NCBI GenBank assembly: GCA_963457665.1
Contig: OY735212.1
Location: 9,431,683 to 9,495,682 of the forward strand
Source: Thysanoteuthis rhombus
Lineage: Eukaryota; Mollusca; Cephalopoda; Oegopsida; Thysanoteuthidae
Direction of reading: 5' to 3'
Length of the DNA stretch: 64,000 nt
Under the pieces are notes generated by a model. That model saw only the letters and a program-made list of their open reading frames with translations, had not been told where the DNA came from and made no database searches. Of the stretch, positions 23,591 through 35,949 are shown one piece after another. The position numbers and the translations under genes are program-made. Numbering within the stretch: position 1 is the first letter of the stretch; the number at the start of each line of letters is the position of its first letter.

Positions 23591-24480
23591 AAAAGGATAA
23601 ATCAATCAGTCAACTCATTCCAAAGACAAATAGCAAACTTTTCTGTTGCGAAAATGAGGCAATAAACGATCATGGAGAGTCAATGAGTTTGAATGAAATT
23701 TTTCTTCTATGTTCAGTTTATTCAAATTATCATTTGTTTTGCTCTGTACAAAGCTTTTTTTCGTTCAGCAGTCCAAACAAATCTAAGATTCTGAAAGTAT
23801 ATTTCAAATGAACCAAACAAAAATAGAATCCTTGTTTTATGATAGAATTCATTATTCAACGGGAAATAGGTGTGAGCTCATAGAAAGTCGTCGAGAATAG
23901 TTCAATAACTGAACATTAATGTTCTGAATTAATATAGATATTGAATTTTGGCTCCAAAATGCTTCAGTCAATCTAATGAATAGCGACGAGTTGTAACAAC
24001 GTTTGAATGCAAGTTTTACTTGGTAAAAAAATGTTTCAACAATTGGAGAGCGAAAAATAAGGACCCTTACGCTGGCTACGATTTCAGTTCCCTCCTGCCG
24101 AGACTTTGCGCGTCACAATTTCATTTACTCATTCCGTTTGTAATATTTGAAATTAACTTAGGAGATAAGCACCACTGGGGCGTCACTCACTGGTTTACAT
24201 ACCATGAATGAAGGTGGGATGAGGGTATTACAGCAAAGTGAGCACAAGTTGTCTCTGTCGGAGTTTGAACGCAGTTCGCTGAATCTATTTTCTAAGCAGT
24301 GTTGAGTTGAGCATCCATGCTGGGAACCTGCATTAACTTGAAAAAAACTGCCATAAATATAATGATTGTTTTTCCCTGGTTGATATGGCAACGAAGAAAC
24401 TGCATTACATAGATAAATTTATAAACGCATTCACGGATAAATATATGCACTCATAGAGAGGAACATATCAGAAGAATAGA
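23590..24480. other. no recognised gene; short repeat shared with 54055-54170
   Basis: TTTACGCTGGCTACGATTTCAG at about 24067 recurs with changes at 54060, and the similarity extends about 100 bp (CAC/CAAATTT, ATTACT/ATTTACT, TTTG-AATAT). The rest is unassigned. Confidence 0.5.
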
Positions 24481-24543
<63 letters not shown>

Positions 24544-24563
24544 TGTGTGTGTGTGTGTGTGGG

Positions 24564-24658
<95 letters not shown>
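24481..24658. repeat. (TA)n-(GT)n-(TA)n-(GATA)n compound array
   Basis: About 60 bp of TA, a 20-bp GT run, about 55 bp of TA, and a GATA tetranucleotide run to about 24658. Confidence 0.95.
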
Positions 24659-24659
<1 letters not shown>

Positions 24660-26765
24660 GCTCCATTCTCGATATATGTTAAAAACAAATATTTCAAAAA
24701 CACTACAGTCATCATTCAAGTTGAACAGACTAAGATCGATATCGGAAGACCAATATAGATATCGAAAGAGTAATATAGATAAACAGATAGAAAGATTTGC
24801 ATTTGAAAAGAGAACTATTGATTTAGATAAAGCTAATATGTATTTTCATCTTAGAAACGATATCCACGATTTATGTTTTCATTTTTCTCTGAGAAGTTTA
24901 TTATGGCCACCCATATCTTATCTATGCGAGTTGCTTCAGTCTTGGGCACAAATTTCCAAACATCTTACAAAAAAGCAACCCGTATAAATTAAGCTCTTGG
25001 TTCGTTTTGATGGTTATTCAATAAAGAACTTTAGCTTTTTCTTCTTTACCGATATGTATGAAAATTTCTCAGTCTGAGTTCTTTGAAGATATTCCGCGGA
25101 AAGATTTGAGAGATTTATCAAAGAGTTAAAAAATACTATTGCGTGAAGTGATTCTTTGTGGTATAGTATAAAAGGCACGTTCTTTAATTTGATGTGATTC
25201 ATACTATCCATGTGAACTTGCTTTGCGGTCAAAGAACAGCATGAAACTCACAAAAGATGTAGCAAATATATGTCATATTTTATAATATTATAACCATGAG
25301 TATGTAGACGCGTGCATATGGGTAGTACATGTCTGTTTACTTGGCCTAGCAGAGACTGGTACATTTCTATATCTATGGGACATCCAGGTGGGGTATAACT
25401 CATTACATTGAAGTACGTCCTAGTAGTTATCAAAAACATTAATATTGAATCAAAATTAACAAACACAACACCCTCACTAATCTTCATCATCACAATTTTG
25501 ATGTCCATCGTTGGATATACACCTTATCCAAGATCCTCCAGGTATTTCGATCCTAAGGATTGCATCACAAACATCTCTTTACACTGTATCAAGCGTTATG
25601 CCATCTTATTCACTGTCTGCCACTATTGCGCATATGATTTCAGGGGAACTATCTTATGGGTCACAAAATCCAAATTAGTAACTAAAAACTGCCAATTGAT
25701 TGTTATTAGCGAATAAGTGATTTTCATATCGATCTGGAGTCAATCTACGGAGTGTAGTGTCTCGGGGGGAAATATTTGTGGGGTCAAGGGTTTTTTCAAA
25801 GCAACTTCTTGGAAATTCGGCAATTTATATGTAATTCAGACGTAAGAATTGCATCATTTATTTCAAAATGGTACATTCTTACTTTCATATTTGCTTTTAT
25901 TCTTATCTTCTCTTTTTTATTTGCTAAAAGTTTAGGGACCGGTGCCCTCTACCCCATCCATCAACAGATATTACTAACCGTGTTCCAAATTGGAAACAGT
26001 AAATAAACGGTGGATTTAGCTGGCTTAGCAGGGTCAATACTGATTCAAGGACATAACCACCCAAAAGGCAATTTCCTTCAGAGGGAAATTACCCATGAAG
26101 ACACTTACACAGAGGGCGTTTACCCCTAAGGATATTTATCTCCAAAAACAATCGTAGATAATGGAATGAATGATAAATCATTGCTCTGTTCTGCTTTATT
26201 ATATATTCTTTATTATGGATTTCAGTAAAACCGTAGCATTAACTGGAACCTATTTCCAAATTTTCGTCGGTGAAAATCGTCTCTTGGAGCAAACTTTCTC
26301 GTGGAAATTGTGCCATAGGGTGATTGTCCACGAAGGAAATTGTCGTGCGAGGGAAATTGTCTTGACACTGGTCAGACTAGCAGCCATACAAAGCGAAAAA
26401 AAAGTTTGGGGGGGGGCAAAATATGCAACTCAAAAATACTTTTCCTTCTCATTTATTTTTTTAACCTTACCTACAAAATATTCTAGTCACGTACCGGTAG
26501 TAAATCATGAAAAAAGAAACTCCATTTTCATCTCTAAAAGCAACTTTTGTGCCAGAAATTGTCAATAGACGACAAAGGGAGAGAACATAAAAACTTTTAC
26601 ATGAGACGCAATTTTTATTTCACTGTTGAGGTATGGTTCTTTGAAGAACAATTTCTTTTTTGCTATGTTTGCAAAGGTAAGAATAGAAATACTTTGAGCA
26701 TGTTAATCTGGCATTCAACTTTTTTTGCGTGCAGGTGTATACATATGCAAATCTGCATCCTCTTT
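24660..26765. other. no recognised gene
   Basis: Several frames of 70-130 codons occur but none shows a domain, biased composition or conserved motif. The stretch 26060-26570 has a recurring GGGAAATT/GGAAATTGTC motif (about 26090, 26333, 26351, 26555), described under findings. Confidence 0.5.
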
Positions 26766-27011
26766 GTCTCTTTGTCTCTCTCCCTCTCACTGTCTTCACA
26801 CACATGAACAAACATACACACACATGCACACACACACACATATATATTTTATATATTGATATATAGATTCACGTAAACACACACACATATATATGTATGA
26901 TATCACATTATGACACACACGCAAATACATTCACGCACAAATGATAACACAGCCAACTCATATATGAATATGTAATATGTCTGCAGAACAAATGACTTAT
27001 GATATATATAC

Positions 27012-27045
<34 letters not shown>

Positions 27046-27138
27046 ATAATTCACTTATGCATCGCTTGAAATAATGTTTTATTTGCCTATTACGTTGGTC
27101 TGCAATTTTTCCTTCATTTTCAATCAGAAAAAAATCGA

Positions 27139-27176
<38 letters not shown>
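26765..27176. repeat. scattered (CT)n, (CA)n, (TA)n and (GT)n tracts
   Basis: CT tract near 26770-26795, CA tracts at 26800-26840 and 26875-26885, TA/GT at 27003-27044 and TA at 27142-27176, separated by short unique stretches. Confidence 0.85.
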
Positions 27177-27178
<2 letters not shown>

Positions 27179-27427
27179 TCAAAAACTTTATGGATTATAA
27201 CACTAAACACATTGAAACACTTTATCACTTTGTGTCACTTCAGTCACCTATTCCCAAATATTTGTTGATGCAATTTATATAATTTTCGTCATTTTTTTTT
27301 ACACATAGTTTTATATTATCGTACCATGTGTGAATCCCTTCTTGCTGGGATCATCAGTTGTTCATGTAACTGCATCAGGATTTTAAAACAGCTATATAAA
27401 CATGGTATCCTAGAAACGTTTATAAAA

Positions 27428-27443
27428 CACACACACACATAAA

Positions 27444-27527
<84 letters not shown>

Positions 27528-27550
27528 ATGTGTGTGTGTGTGTGTGTGTA
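27428..27550. repeat. (CA)n-(TA)n-(TG)n array, self-complementary ends
   Basis: CA at the left end, about 65 bp TA, then TG at the right end, so the ends can pair. Confidence 0.9.
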
Positions 27551-27559
27551 TACTGGAAT

Positions 27560-28865
27560 ATCAACTGTCATATAAAGGTATTTTGATACTAGGATCATGC
27601 TTACGCATTTCTGAAAATATCAAGGTATTTCTTTTTTTGGTCAACCGTATTTGACTTTAGCATGGAAGTTCGTAATTTGGAACGGGCTTTCATTGCTTAT
27701 GGAAAATAAAATGATAGAACAATCTTTCGACCATTGAATTGATTTTGAAGTCAACAGAAACCCACAGTATGCAATTTTTCTTTCACTGTACCTCGAGTAA
27801 GGACTCCTCATGCACAAAAGTGCCTTTTTATACCAATTTTTCAGATATAATTTTGGTTTAGTATATATAATATAAGGACTGTAGCTGGGCTACAGATATG
27901 CATACTCAAAGCAATAGATAATGTGCATTATTCATTGTATCATTGGTTTATCTCAAATAATAGAAAATCGATCACCTATATATTTATAAGGGCATCTTAC
28001 ACAAAGAAGGTCTGGGTTTATCACTCAATGACAATAGAAAAGCAATCTTCCTCTGCATTGGTCCCCTTTCGTACGGAGAAACTGTGAAATAAAATCTAAA
28101 ACCTGCTTTCAGTGCGTGGACTTTTTTTATATACCATTTTATTCAATCATGTTTCAGGAATACATATATGCAAAATATGCGATATGTTCTTGGTCTACAC
28201 ATTTAGTTATGAACATAAATATAGCGTGACCAACTAATTTTTGTCGGTGGAGTACCTCTTCTATTTCTTTCATTTCAAGTCTATTTTTTCAATTGATTTC
28301 ACGTTTGTAACCTACATAGTACAATTTTCTTCATGGTAAATAATTAACCTGATAGCGACAAAAGCAACCTCAAAATAACCAGCACGTCTCTCCAGAGAAT
28401 TGAAAAAAATATCTAAACTTGATTATGTCACTTTATGAAATTCAGATTCATATTTTTAGAAATATATCAGTAAATCGACGCCACAAGACGGGAAGATAAA
28501 TAAAAAGTCGGATTATTTTGGTATCTTTACAACACCAATAAGATACATATCGCGTACACTGTACAGAAAAAGAGTGAAGTGAATATGTATACGTATATGT
28601 GTGTGTTTGTAGGGAGGGTGTATGTGAATGAATGAATGATTAAACGAATAAAAACATTCGTGAAGTTCCCCTAAAACAAACTGTCTCTTTACTTTTCAAT
28701 CGAGTGAAATGAATTCATATTGTTTTTTTGCGTTTTGTTCCTTTGAAATTTTGAAAATGTACGTTTCGTTATTATTCGTTCTGTTCATACATCTTTCATT
28801 TATTTATTGTTACTATTTCATTGATACTGAGCACTATGTTTTTAAAGGCACTAAATCTTACTTTT
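27560..28865. other. no recognised feature
   Basis: AT-rich DNA without coding signal. Nothing identifiable. Confidence 0.5.
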
Positions 28866-28867
28866 CT

Positions 28868-28908
28868 ATCTCTCTCTCTCTCTCACTCTCTCTCTCTCTC
28901 TATCTATC

Positions 28909-28981
<73 letters not shown>
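28868..28981. repeat. (CT)n-(TA)n array
   Basis: CT tract to about 28910, then about 70 bp of TA. Confidence 0.95.
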
Positions 28982-28985
<4 letters not shown>

Positions 28986-29149
28986 CTAATCAGGGATGCA
29001 GTGCAGTATAATAGAATATGATATGATACAATATCTAATGTGTTATGGGTTTGTTTCGAAAAGTGCAATAATTCAACAATAAACACTAAGTTGATTTTAT
29101 AATCTTATATAATAAGCATTTACAACACAAATTCGGTTACGTTCGGGGT

Positions 29150-29278
29150 TTATATATATATATATATATATTGATTGAAACCTTGCTCCAGATCCGGAGA
29201 CCGATATCCTACGGAACTGGACGGTCAGTAAGGCTGAATTTGATATATACTAGCTGGTTTCCTCAACAGTGAATTGCT

Positions 29279-29316
<38 letters not shown>
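29150..29316 (-). mobile_element. second copy of the hammerhead-associated repeat, ribozyme missing, between (TA)n arrays
   Basis: On the minus strand the unit begins next to (TA)n (29281-29316). It has a GAGGAAACCAG block where the first copy has GAGGAGTTTCAG, then AAATTCAGCCTTACTGACC, GGATATCGGTCTCCGG, and ends at another TA tract (29150-29171). The part corresponding to the ribozyme at 2685-2726 is not present. Confidence 0.6.
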
Positions 29317-29318
<2 letters not shown>

Positions 29319-29319
29319 G

Positions 29320-29880
29320 ATCAGCTGTTACAGTCCATTGACTCTCTCATCTCCTTCTATGACGAGCGTGATTACCTTCATCTCTGCCATGACTTATCAG
29401 CAGACCTTTAATCTCATATCTTGTCTTTTCCTATTGCACCAACTCTCTGAAGAGCACTGATCGGTTAGCCTTTTGCTTCATCGGGACTCCCTTCTTCTCG
29501 TTACGTGCCCGGTCCATCTCGATTTTTGCTGCTTAATCATTTATACTTTATCCTTCACTCTCTCCCATCCATGTTGATTTTTTTTATCCGTAGGGTTCAT
29601 TCTTAGCATTACTCAAGAAATCATTTTTTGCGTGGTTCCGAGTTGATTTTTGAGTTGATTGGTTCCAAGCTTTCGAAACCGTACGATATGATTTCCGAGG
29701 TTTCGAACCCGTACTTCATATCTTCCGAGGTTTCAAACGTCATAGCTTTCAAGGGAAGCAACTGTATAGAAAGACCCGTGTCCGAATAATTCGTAGAATG
29801 ATATACATATTTGACAGGGATAGTGGAAATAATAACAAAAAACACTACCCGAAGTTTTTGACCATTTAAACAATTGAAGA
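29320..29880. other. no recognised gene
   Basis: A pyrimidine-rich first half and two nearby copies of a TTTCGAACC/GGTTTCGAA-type motif (about 29654-29720) are seen. No assignment. Confidence 0.45.
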
Positions 29881-29884
29881 AAAT

Positions 29885-29950
29885 TGGGCTGCAGTAGGAA
29901 TCGAACCTGCAACCGATATGTTGCTGCTTTAGCGTAATATAAATTGACGT
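29885..29950 (-). mobile_element. tRNA-like SINE head
   Basis: On the minus strand GGTTGCAGGTTCGATTCCTAC gives a perfect B-box (GGTTCGATTCC), with GCTAAAGCAGCAACATATC upstream where the A-box should lie. The acceptor-like ends do not pair well enough for a functional tRNA. Confidence 0.55.
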
Positions 29951-30131
29951 TACTCTAAACAGCCTCCAGGAATGTAATGGCAAAAATAACTTCTTTATCT
30001 CCGAATTCTCATTTTGTTCATTCATGTCTATATCTGGTCTATTTGTTCTCCAACGTGGGAAATTATATTAGTAAGAAATAGGTATATAAACTGACAAAGA
30101 TAAATTTCTGTCGGATTATATTCCCATTTCT

Positions 30132-30202
30132 CGATGATGATAATAATGATAGTAATAATAATAATAATAATTATAATAATAATAATAATAATGATAATAA
30201 TG

Positions 30203-30249
<47 letters not shown>

Positions 30250-30273
30250 CTCTGTTTCTCTCTCTCTCTCTCC

Positions 30274-30310
<37 letters not shown>
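30132..30310. repeat. (AAT)n-(CT)n-(TA)n array
   Basis: AAT with GAT interruptions to about 30248, then CT, then TA to about 30310. No R2-like 3' UTR precedes it, so it is not evidently a LINE tail. Confidence 0.9.
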
Positions 30311-30679
30311 ACTTATTTCTTTTCAATATTCATTTTTCAATCACCTCGAGAACACCTGGTTCTCTAGATACAAAGGAATTTCTCTCTGAAAAGTCTGCCT
30401 GATAAACTCTATGTAATTCTATAATGAAATTATGTGTAAACCACCTTTTAGAGAAACCTTTCATATTGCAGATTTTGTTACGTAATCTGTCGAATGCTTT
30501 GGCTTTGAGAGGGTAATAATCAATTATGGAAAGTCCTGCCCCCTTCACACAATACACACACACACACTAACACCAAAAGTCGTGTGCTTGTAAAAATTTC
30601 TCATGTACAGGAAAACAATACAATAAGTCGAAATATCGATATTTTTCTCTCAATGAATTCCATTACATGAGGTGCGTGT

Positions 30680-30965
30680 CGACCACCATAATCCAGTGGT
30701 AGAGTGCTCACCTCTGCTTCAGTAGGGCGAGTTCAATTCATCGCTGACTCATACCAAAGACTTGAGGAATGGTACTCAATACCCGCCCACTGTGTCCTAA
30801 GCACAAGGACTAGATTTGGGGTACTTATTCTGTAGCTATTGGATTACGGAAAAATTACTTTGGATACACTGGTTCCCGTAAGATCTGCTGAAGTTGAACT
30901 ACATCGAGACTGGTAAGCGCCTAGATGAGCGAAAATCACGCACCGTAAGCAGAACGAAGTTGGGA
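30680..30965 (+). mobile_element. tRNA-derived SINE, different body from the other SINEs
   Basis: The head ATCCAGTGGTAGAGTGCTCA gives a good A-box (TGGTAGAGTG). GGCGAGTTCAATTCATCGCTG gives a B-box close to consensus. A non-coding body follows, including GTGTCCTAAGCACAAGGACT and TACACTGGTTCCCGTAAG, ending near 30960. Plausibly one of the octopus tRNA-derived SINE families; the family name cannot be assigned without a library. Confidence 0.8.
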
Positions 30966-32465
30966 TAGACGAGGCAAGATGAGAACGGATTTCACTAACA
31001 GCTCCGCGTGCGTACCTAACCCGGAAACATTCTCAGTGTGGTTATTAACGGAGAATCATGATAAATACGAACATTCGAGGTGTGGGACGGCTGAGCACTG
31101 ATATTCTTTGGAAAGACATGAATCTGTCTACTCCCATATGCACCCCAGCCATGGGTAAAATATCTTTGAGAGAAGTGTTGCTTCTTGCCTTTAAATCTAT
31201 TCCACACATTGCAAGCCTGGGCCGAAGAAGTTATATTGTATTACATTGAACACAAGCAAGGATGACTGAAGCCGTATCAAGCGTAGCTGGTACAAAAAGA
31301 AAAGAAAGAATTCCTACTATAGCCACCCTGATGCATTTCAACTGTAATTTAATCCATTCATTTTTTACGTCTGAGATGTTTATAGAAAATCGGTTAAAAG
31401 ATAAAGATTTTAGATGCAAAGCATTCAATGAAATTCCATAACTTGGTGAAATCATCAATGAATTTAAAAAGTAATGAACGTCAAAGAAAACTTATTATCC
31501 AACCTAAATAAACACGCTAATTAATAAACAATATAACACACGGTGAAGTAGCAAGTTAGACTAGGTCAAAGGCGATTGATCTGGTCTTTTGGCTCCCCCT
31601 CAGCTTATTTATTTTAAAATACTTCAAGGTCACGGATGAGATTGTTAACTCATTGGCATGGCTGGAATCTTTCGTTAACCCAACTCTGACTAAGTCTGCG
31701 CTTGAATATTTTGAGTGTACTTGCCCTTATCAGAGAAGGAAATCAATTCAAAAATACGAATTCCTTGAATAGTCCGTTTGGATTTTCAGTGTTATAAATA
31801 TTCTAAAACATTGCTTAAAAAGTGATATTTCAATTTATACAAAGTAATTCTTTTGTTAAGTCATATCTTCATTCTATCTAATTAATTCATTCGGAAAAGT
31901 CAATAAAACATTTTCTTAATGTCTGCAAAACCTGATTAGTAATTCGGTAATGGAGCAAAGAAACGGACAGAGACAATCTATTTCACTGGCTGCTCTACAC
32001 CACATTTTGCATTCGGAAATTCTCACTTGTGATTGGTTAGTTTTTGACAAATTGACTAATCAGAGCGTATCGGCCGTCAGCAGAACAAGTAGATTATAGG
32101 ATGATAAATATCGCTAGACCTCTTCTTCGATTATAGTCCCGACGCCAGTTGAGCAGATGTATGCCTTGTGGAAAGATGATATGTTGAATGCTCTAAATAA
32201 ATATCATTTAAACATAATCTGTTCTCTTAATAAATGTTAATATGACATATATTCGCCTTTGTGGAGATATTAAAGTTACTTTGGGGTAAAAAAATCATTG
32301 CTCTGAAAAAGGAGGTGTGTATACACTCTTGGATATGCTTTTTGCAAATAAACGTATATAAGCAATTACACTTGTATTGTATTAAATGTATTAAAAAATA
32401 CAAGCATTGAGATATACTAAGTAGTCTCCAGTCTTTACTTTTTTTCCTGGAGAGTAAAGTCTTGT
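30965..32465. other. no recognised feature
   Basis: AT-rich sequence with only short chance frames. No repeat recognised by internal comparison. Confidence 0.5.
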
Positions 32466-32469
32466 ACAA

Positions 32470-32895
32470 CTAAGGCGTCAGCAGGATTGTGGAGGGATTA
32501 TGTTTTCAGCCGGAATTGTTGGAGACAAGCTGGTTGGAACTCGGAATGTGCTCGATGAAGTGAAAATGACTTCACAGGAATTCATTAAAGACAGTTTTTA
32601 GTAGGGGTTCACGAATATGTCTCTCAGGCTACGAAATAAATTTATCTTCGTGTAAAACAACATCTCTTCGCACAATCTACCAGCAATGATCGAATTCCTA
32701 ACTGAAATATGTTTCAGAAAGAGTAAATTAGTGGAGTGACCACCATTTTCTCCAGATCCCAACCTTCTGGAAAATATTGGGGAATTTCGAAGAGGAAGGT
32801 GTATAAGGATGGGAGCCAGGTTGTGAGAGTTACAAAACTTGAACTTCACACAAGAACGAAATTGTATTGCAACCAGCACAACAAAATGTCCAGAT
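32470..32895 (+). pseudogene. Tc1/mariner-type transposase relic, C-terminal catalytic part
   Basis: The transposase would cut and join element ends using a DDE/D catalytic triad. Conceptual translation in shifting frames gives VFSAGIVGDKLVGTRNVLDE near 32500, resembling the block after the first Asp. NNISSHN near 32660 stands where a QDNA-H motif is usual. FSPDPNLLENI (near 32750-32780) stands where SPDLNPIENLW is usual, and RKVYKDG follows in a second frame near 32795. Stops and at least one frameshift make it dead. The middle Asp appears replaced by Asn. No terminal inverted repeats were found around it. Confidence 0.75.
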
Positions 32896-32899
32896 AGGT

Positions 32900-33515
32900 A
32901 TGTTTTGTGGTTCTGAATGTTACGTTTCTGAAAAATGTGTTTTCTATAATAGATGTTAATTCTCAAACGAATCAATGCAAGTATTTTCCTTCACCCTGCA
33001 GACACTCTGTTCAGATTCGATCAATGGAATTGGAAACACTAACATTGCTATTTGGAAGAATTGCCAAACTAGTAAACCGTATAGCCTCAAACTAACCCAA
33101 TACATATTTTGGAAAGAATGCAATCATATGCAACACACAAAGTTTATTCTCGTTTATTTCACATATCATATCTAGCGCTGTCGAAAAGTGCGGAACAGAG
33201 CATATGTAATGACGGTATGAAAACAGAATATTGCCAGCGGGCTCTGCACTTTGCATGGATATTGGCATCTCGCGTCAACAAGAGAGTGTTAGGTTTGGTT
33301 CAGGAATACGTATCTATAATCACAGGTAGCAGCTCAACGCTGCACATGAGAATTTGAAATTTGCATTGTTATTGAAATTATCCGAATGGACTGCAACAGT
33401 AAACGTGACTGGACACAGGGAATGATACCTTTGCCCAATAGATATATGTACACCAAAAGCATGTGATCGAAAAGATCAACGGATGTTTCATTAAATGGAG
33501 ATAACCTTTGTTTCA
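32900..33515. other. no recognised feature
   Basis: Several 60-80-codon frames, none with recognisable content. Confidence 0.45.
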
Positions 33516-33519
33516 TTTG

Positions 33520-33900
33520 AGATGTGCTTGCATCTGTAGCATCAGGTGACGTCACTGACTGACATACCGAAATGTCCCTTACCCAGTGTTGCCATTTTAA
33601 ATGTTTTACATCTAAATGTACATGCTTTGGTTGCGTCTACTTGTCAGATGTCGCTATTCAGCTGATATCCAATAAAATAAGTAACACTTCTGGGAAATTA
33701 AGTGGTATTTTGACATAATGCTGAATACAAAAGAAACATTTAACTGCCATACTGTTGTATGTGTTACGTCCCTTGTTATGTGGCCAACCAAGATGCTCCG
33801 GTTACCACTACCTGTCGAAAATTTCTCTTCAGATGATACATGCTGGAAAAAGTAATGTTTTTGATAGATCAAGTCGTATTTTGATAAAATGAATGTTGAA
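33520..33900 (+). repeat. dispersed repeat family B, best copy
   Basis: Contains TGCATCTGTAGCATCAGGTGACGTCACTGACTGACATACCGAAATGTCCC split over 33531-33573, then CCCAGTGTTGCCATTTTAAAT, then TTTGGTTGCGTC and TGTCAGATGTC. The same order occurs in the other three copies. The palindrome TGACGTCA (a CRE-type site) lies at 33547-33554 in this copy only. Confidence 0.7.
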
Positions 33901-35630
33901 AATCATGTTTAATTCATTAAAAATATATGAAAAGGTTTCATAGAATTTTTAAATTACTTAGGGAATCTAGATGTTTCTAGGTGTTTAAGATCTAAACTAA
34001 AATAAGAAAAAATACCATCACTATCCCAGAAAAACTAGCGCATTTATGGTCTGTCTTTGAAACCTATTTTTAAACTGCTCTGCAACAGACCATTAATCTT
34101 CTGATTCCAAAAGTCTATGAAGACAATGTAAGTATTTTTTGTCGCTATTTACTATTTCAAATAATCTGTTCTATGACGTTGACCTACCAGGCGCAAGAAT
34201 ACGGACGATATGACTGGTTTTGAGACATAGTACTTGGAGAATGTACCCATGAGTTTCCCAAACAATCAGAGTCGAGACTTGGATTCAGCTCACCGATTCA
34301 GTTTGCATGACTCTGACACAAATCTTTTGATACGAACCTACGAGAAACATTACACCATTGTGAGGCTAAGGAATATTCAAGAGAAGCAAATCAGATACAG
34401 ATTAAGGATGCACCAATGACATCGAGACATAAATACTCCTGGGAAGAAGGAAGTGAGCCACCTGTAGAACTGTGGAGCGATGACTAGTTTCATTATGAAT
34501 ACAAAAAAACGAAATCTTTTTTTTCTATAGAATACACATATTGTTTCATTTTTCTCTTTTCAGATGAATGGGTAATCTTACAACCCCGAATGGCATAAGG
34601 TGGCTTGCTGCTAAATACATATCTAGTTGCACTCTACCTAGATGACTTGGATTATTCCTTCAAACTATCTTTTAGCCAGGCTACCCCCTGCTCCAAAAGT
34701 GGTCACTCCTGACTAATCCCCGAGGAGGGAAATCAAAGAAATAACGCTTCAGATGATCAGGGCTCTATTATTCGGGTGATGTTTACAAATTAGTTTACAT
34801 GCATCACCCATGTACGCACACACGTGCAACTTATTATGCAGTAGGTGTACTGCCACATACTATCACATGATAGCTTGAAAATACACACAGGATGTTATTT
34901 TATGTATTTGTTTTACGTCTTCACCTATCATCCTCATTAATTAAGATGTCTATTTAAAGATTAGTAAGAACTATTGAAATTATACGCCAAAATGATTTGA
35001 CTGTTGCCCAGAAGTCTAGAATACGCATCATTCAAGAAATTGCTATCTCTCGAAAGGTCAAACCACTTGACCTTTTTACCGATCAAGGATCAAGTGTTCG
35101 CTATCATTAGCCGAAAGTTCATGAACTGTTTTCTGATATTTGGCCACTGAATAATGTTCGTATAACGTTTGGGTTCCCAGAAATGTGCATCTTCTGTTGT
35201 CAGCCGTTTGTATAACGTTCGGACAGTTTAGAACATGCATTAAAAGTTTGTAAATGTTTTTCAGTAAGAAAAAAATAACAAAAAATATTGTTCCATTTGC
35301 TTTTGCATTCAGGAGTTAAATGAATTGTGGCTTGAATGAATTCGATTAATAATCCGAATATAATGTTGTCACAAATAAAACAAGTACGCTCCTATGATGA
35401 ATTTCATCTCTACATAAAAATGTATCCGGGCGAAAAAGTCCCATATACGAAGACAGTTAGGAAGAGGTTGCTACACATACATGCACTCAGAGGTGTGCAA
35501 GAATGTCCCAGTTGATATTTCAGAAAATTATTCTCTTGTTTTAAGAATCAATCAGTTCAGTTTTTTTGGGTTTTTTTTTAAAGAAATCTGCCCTGCATTA
35601 TAGAAATATCTATTGATCTACATAGTGAGA
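33900..35630. other. no recognised feature
   Basis: No coding signal, SINE box or LINE motif could be seen. Confidence 0.5.
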
Positions 35631-35631
35631 T

Positions 35632-35945
35632 GTGCACCCAACCTCACATGGAGAGATCACAAGACATCACAGTATAAAAAGAAGAAACTGGGAGCCTGAG
35701 ATATCGTAGAATCTATAAGAAAACTTAAATGGTGATAAGCAAGCCATGTTACAAGAATGAAAGACAATCGATAGACATCACGACTCACAAAATGGATCCT
35801 CACAGATCATGTGCGAAACTGAAGCCGATAGAACACCAGATGGAAAGATGAAATAGATAAATTAAATAATAGAGAAGTGTGGCGAATCCTGGGGTTGGTC
35901 TATGTCCAGCAACGGACGTTAAAAGACTGATGATGATGATGATGA
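35632..35945 (+). pseudogene. RTE-like LINE 3' fragment
   Basis: Conceptual LTWRDHKTSQYKK, IRKLKW, SHVTRMKDNR, ILTDHVRN, RWKDEIDK and NREVWRILG, followed by the tail GACTGATGATGATGATGAG. Contains several stops. The order and the 3' terminus match the other RTE fragments here. Confidence 0.85.
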
Positions 35946-35949
35946 GCCG

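Noticed and set aside
26170-26568. 132-codon frame as a gene
   Set aside because: No motif, irregular composition, overlaps the recurring GGAAATTGTC motif.
30132-30248. (AAT)n as another R2-like LINE tail
   Set aside because: The conserved 3' UTR hairpins are not present upstream.
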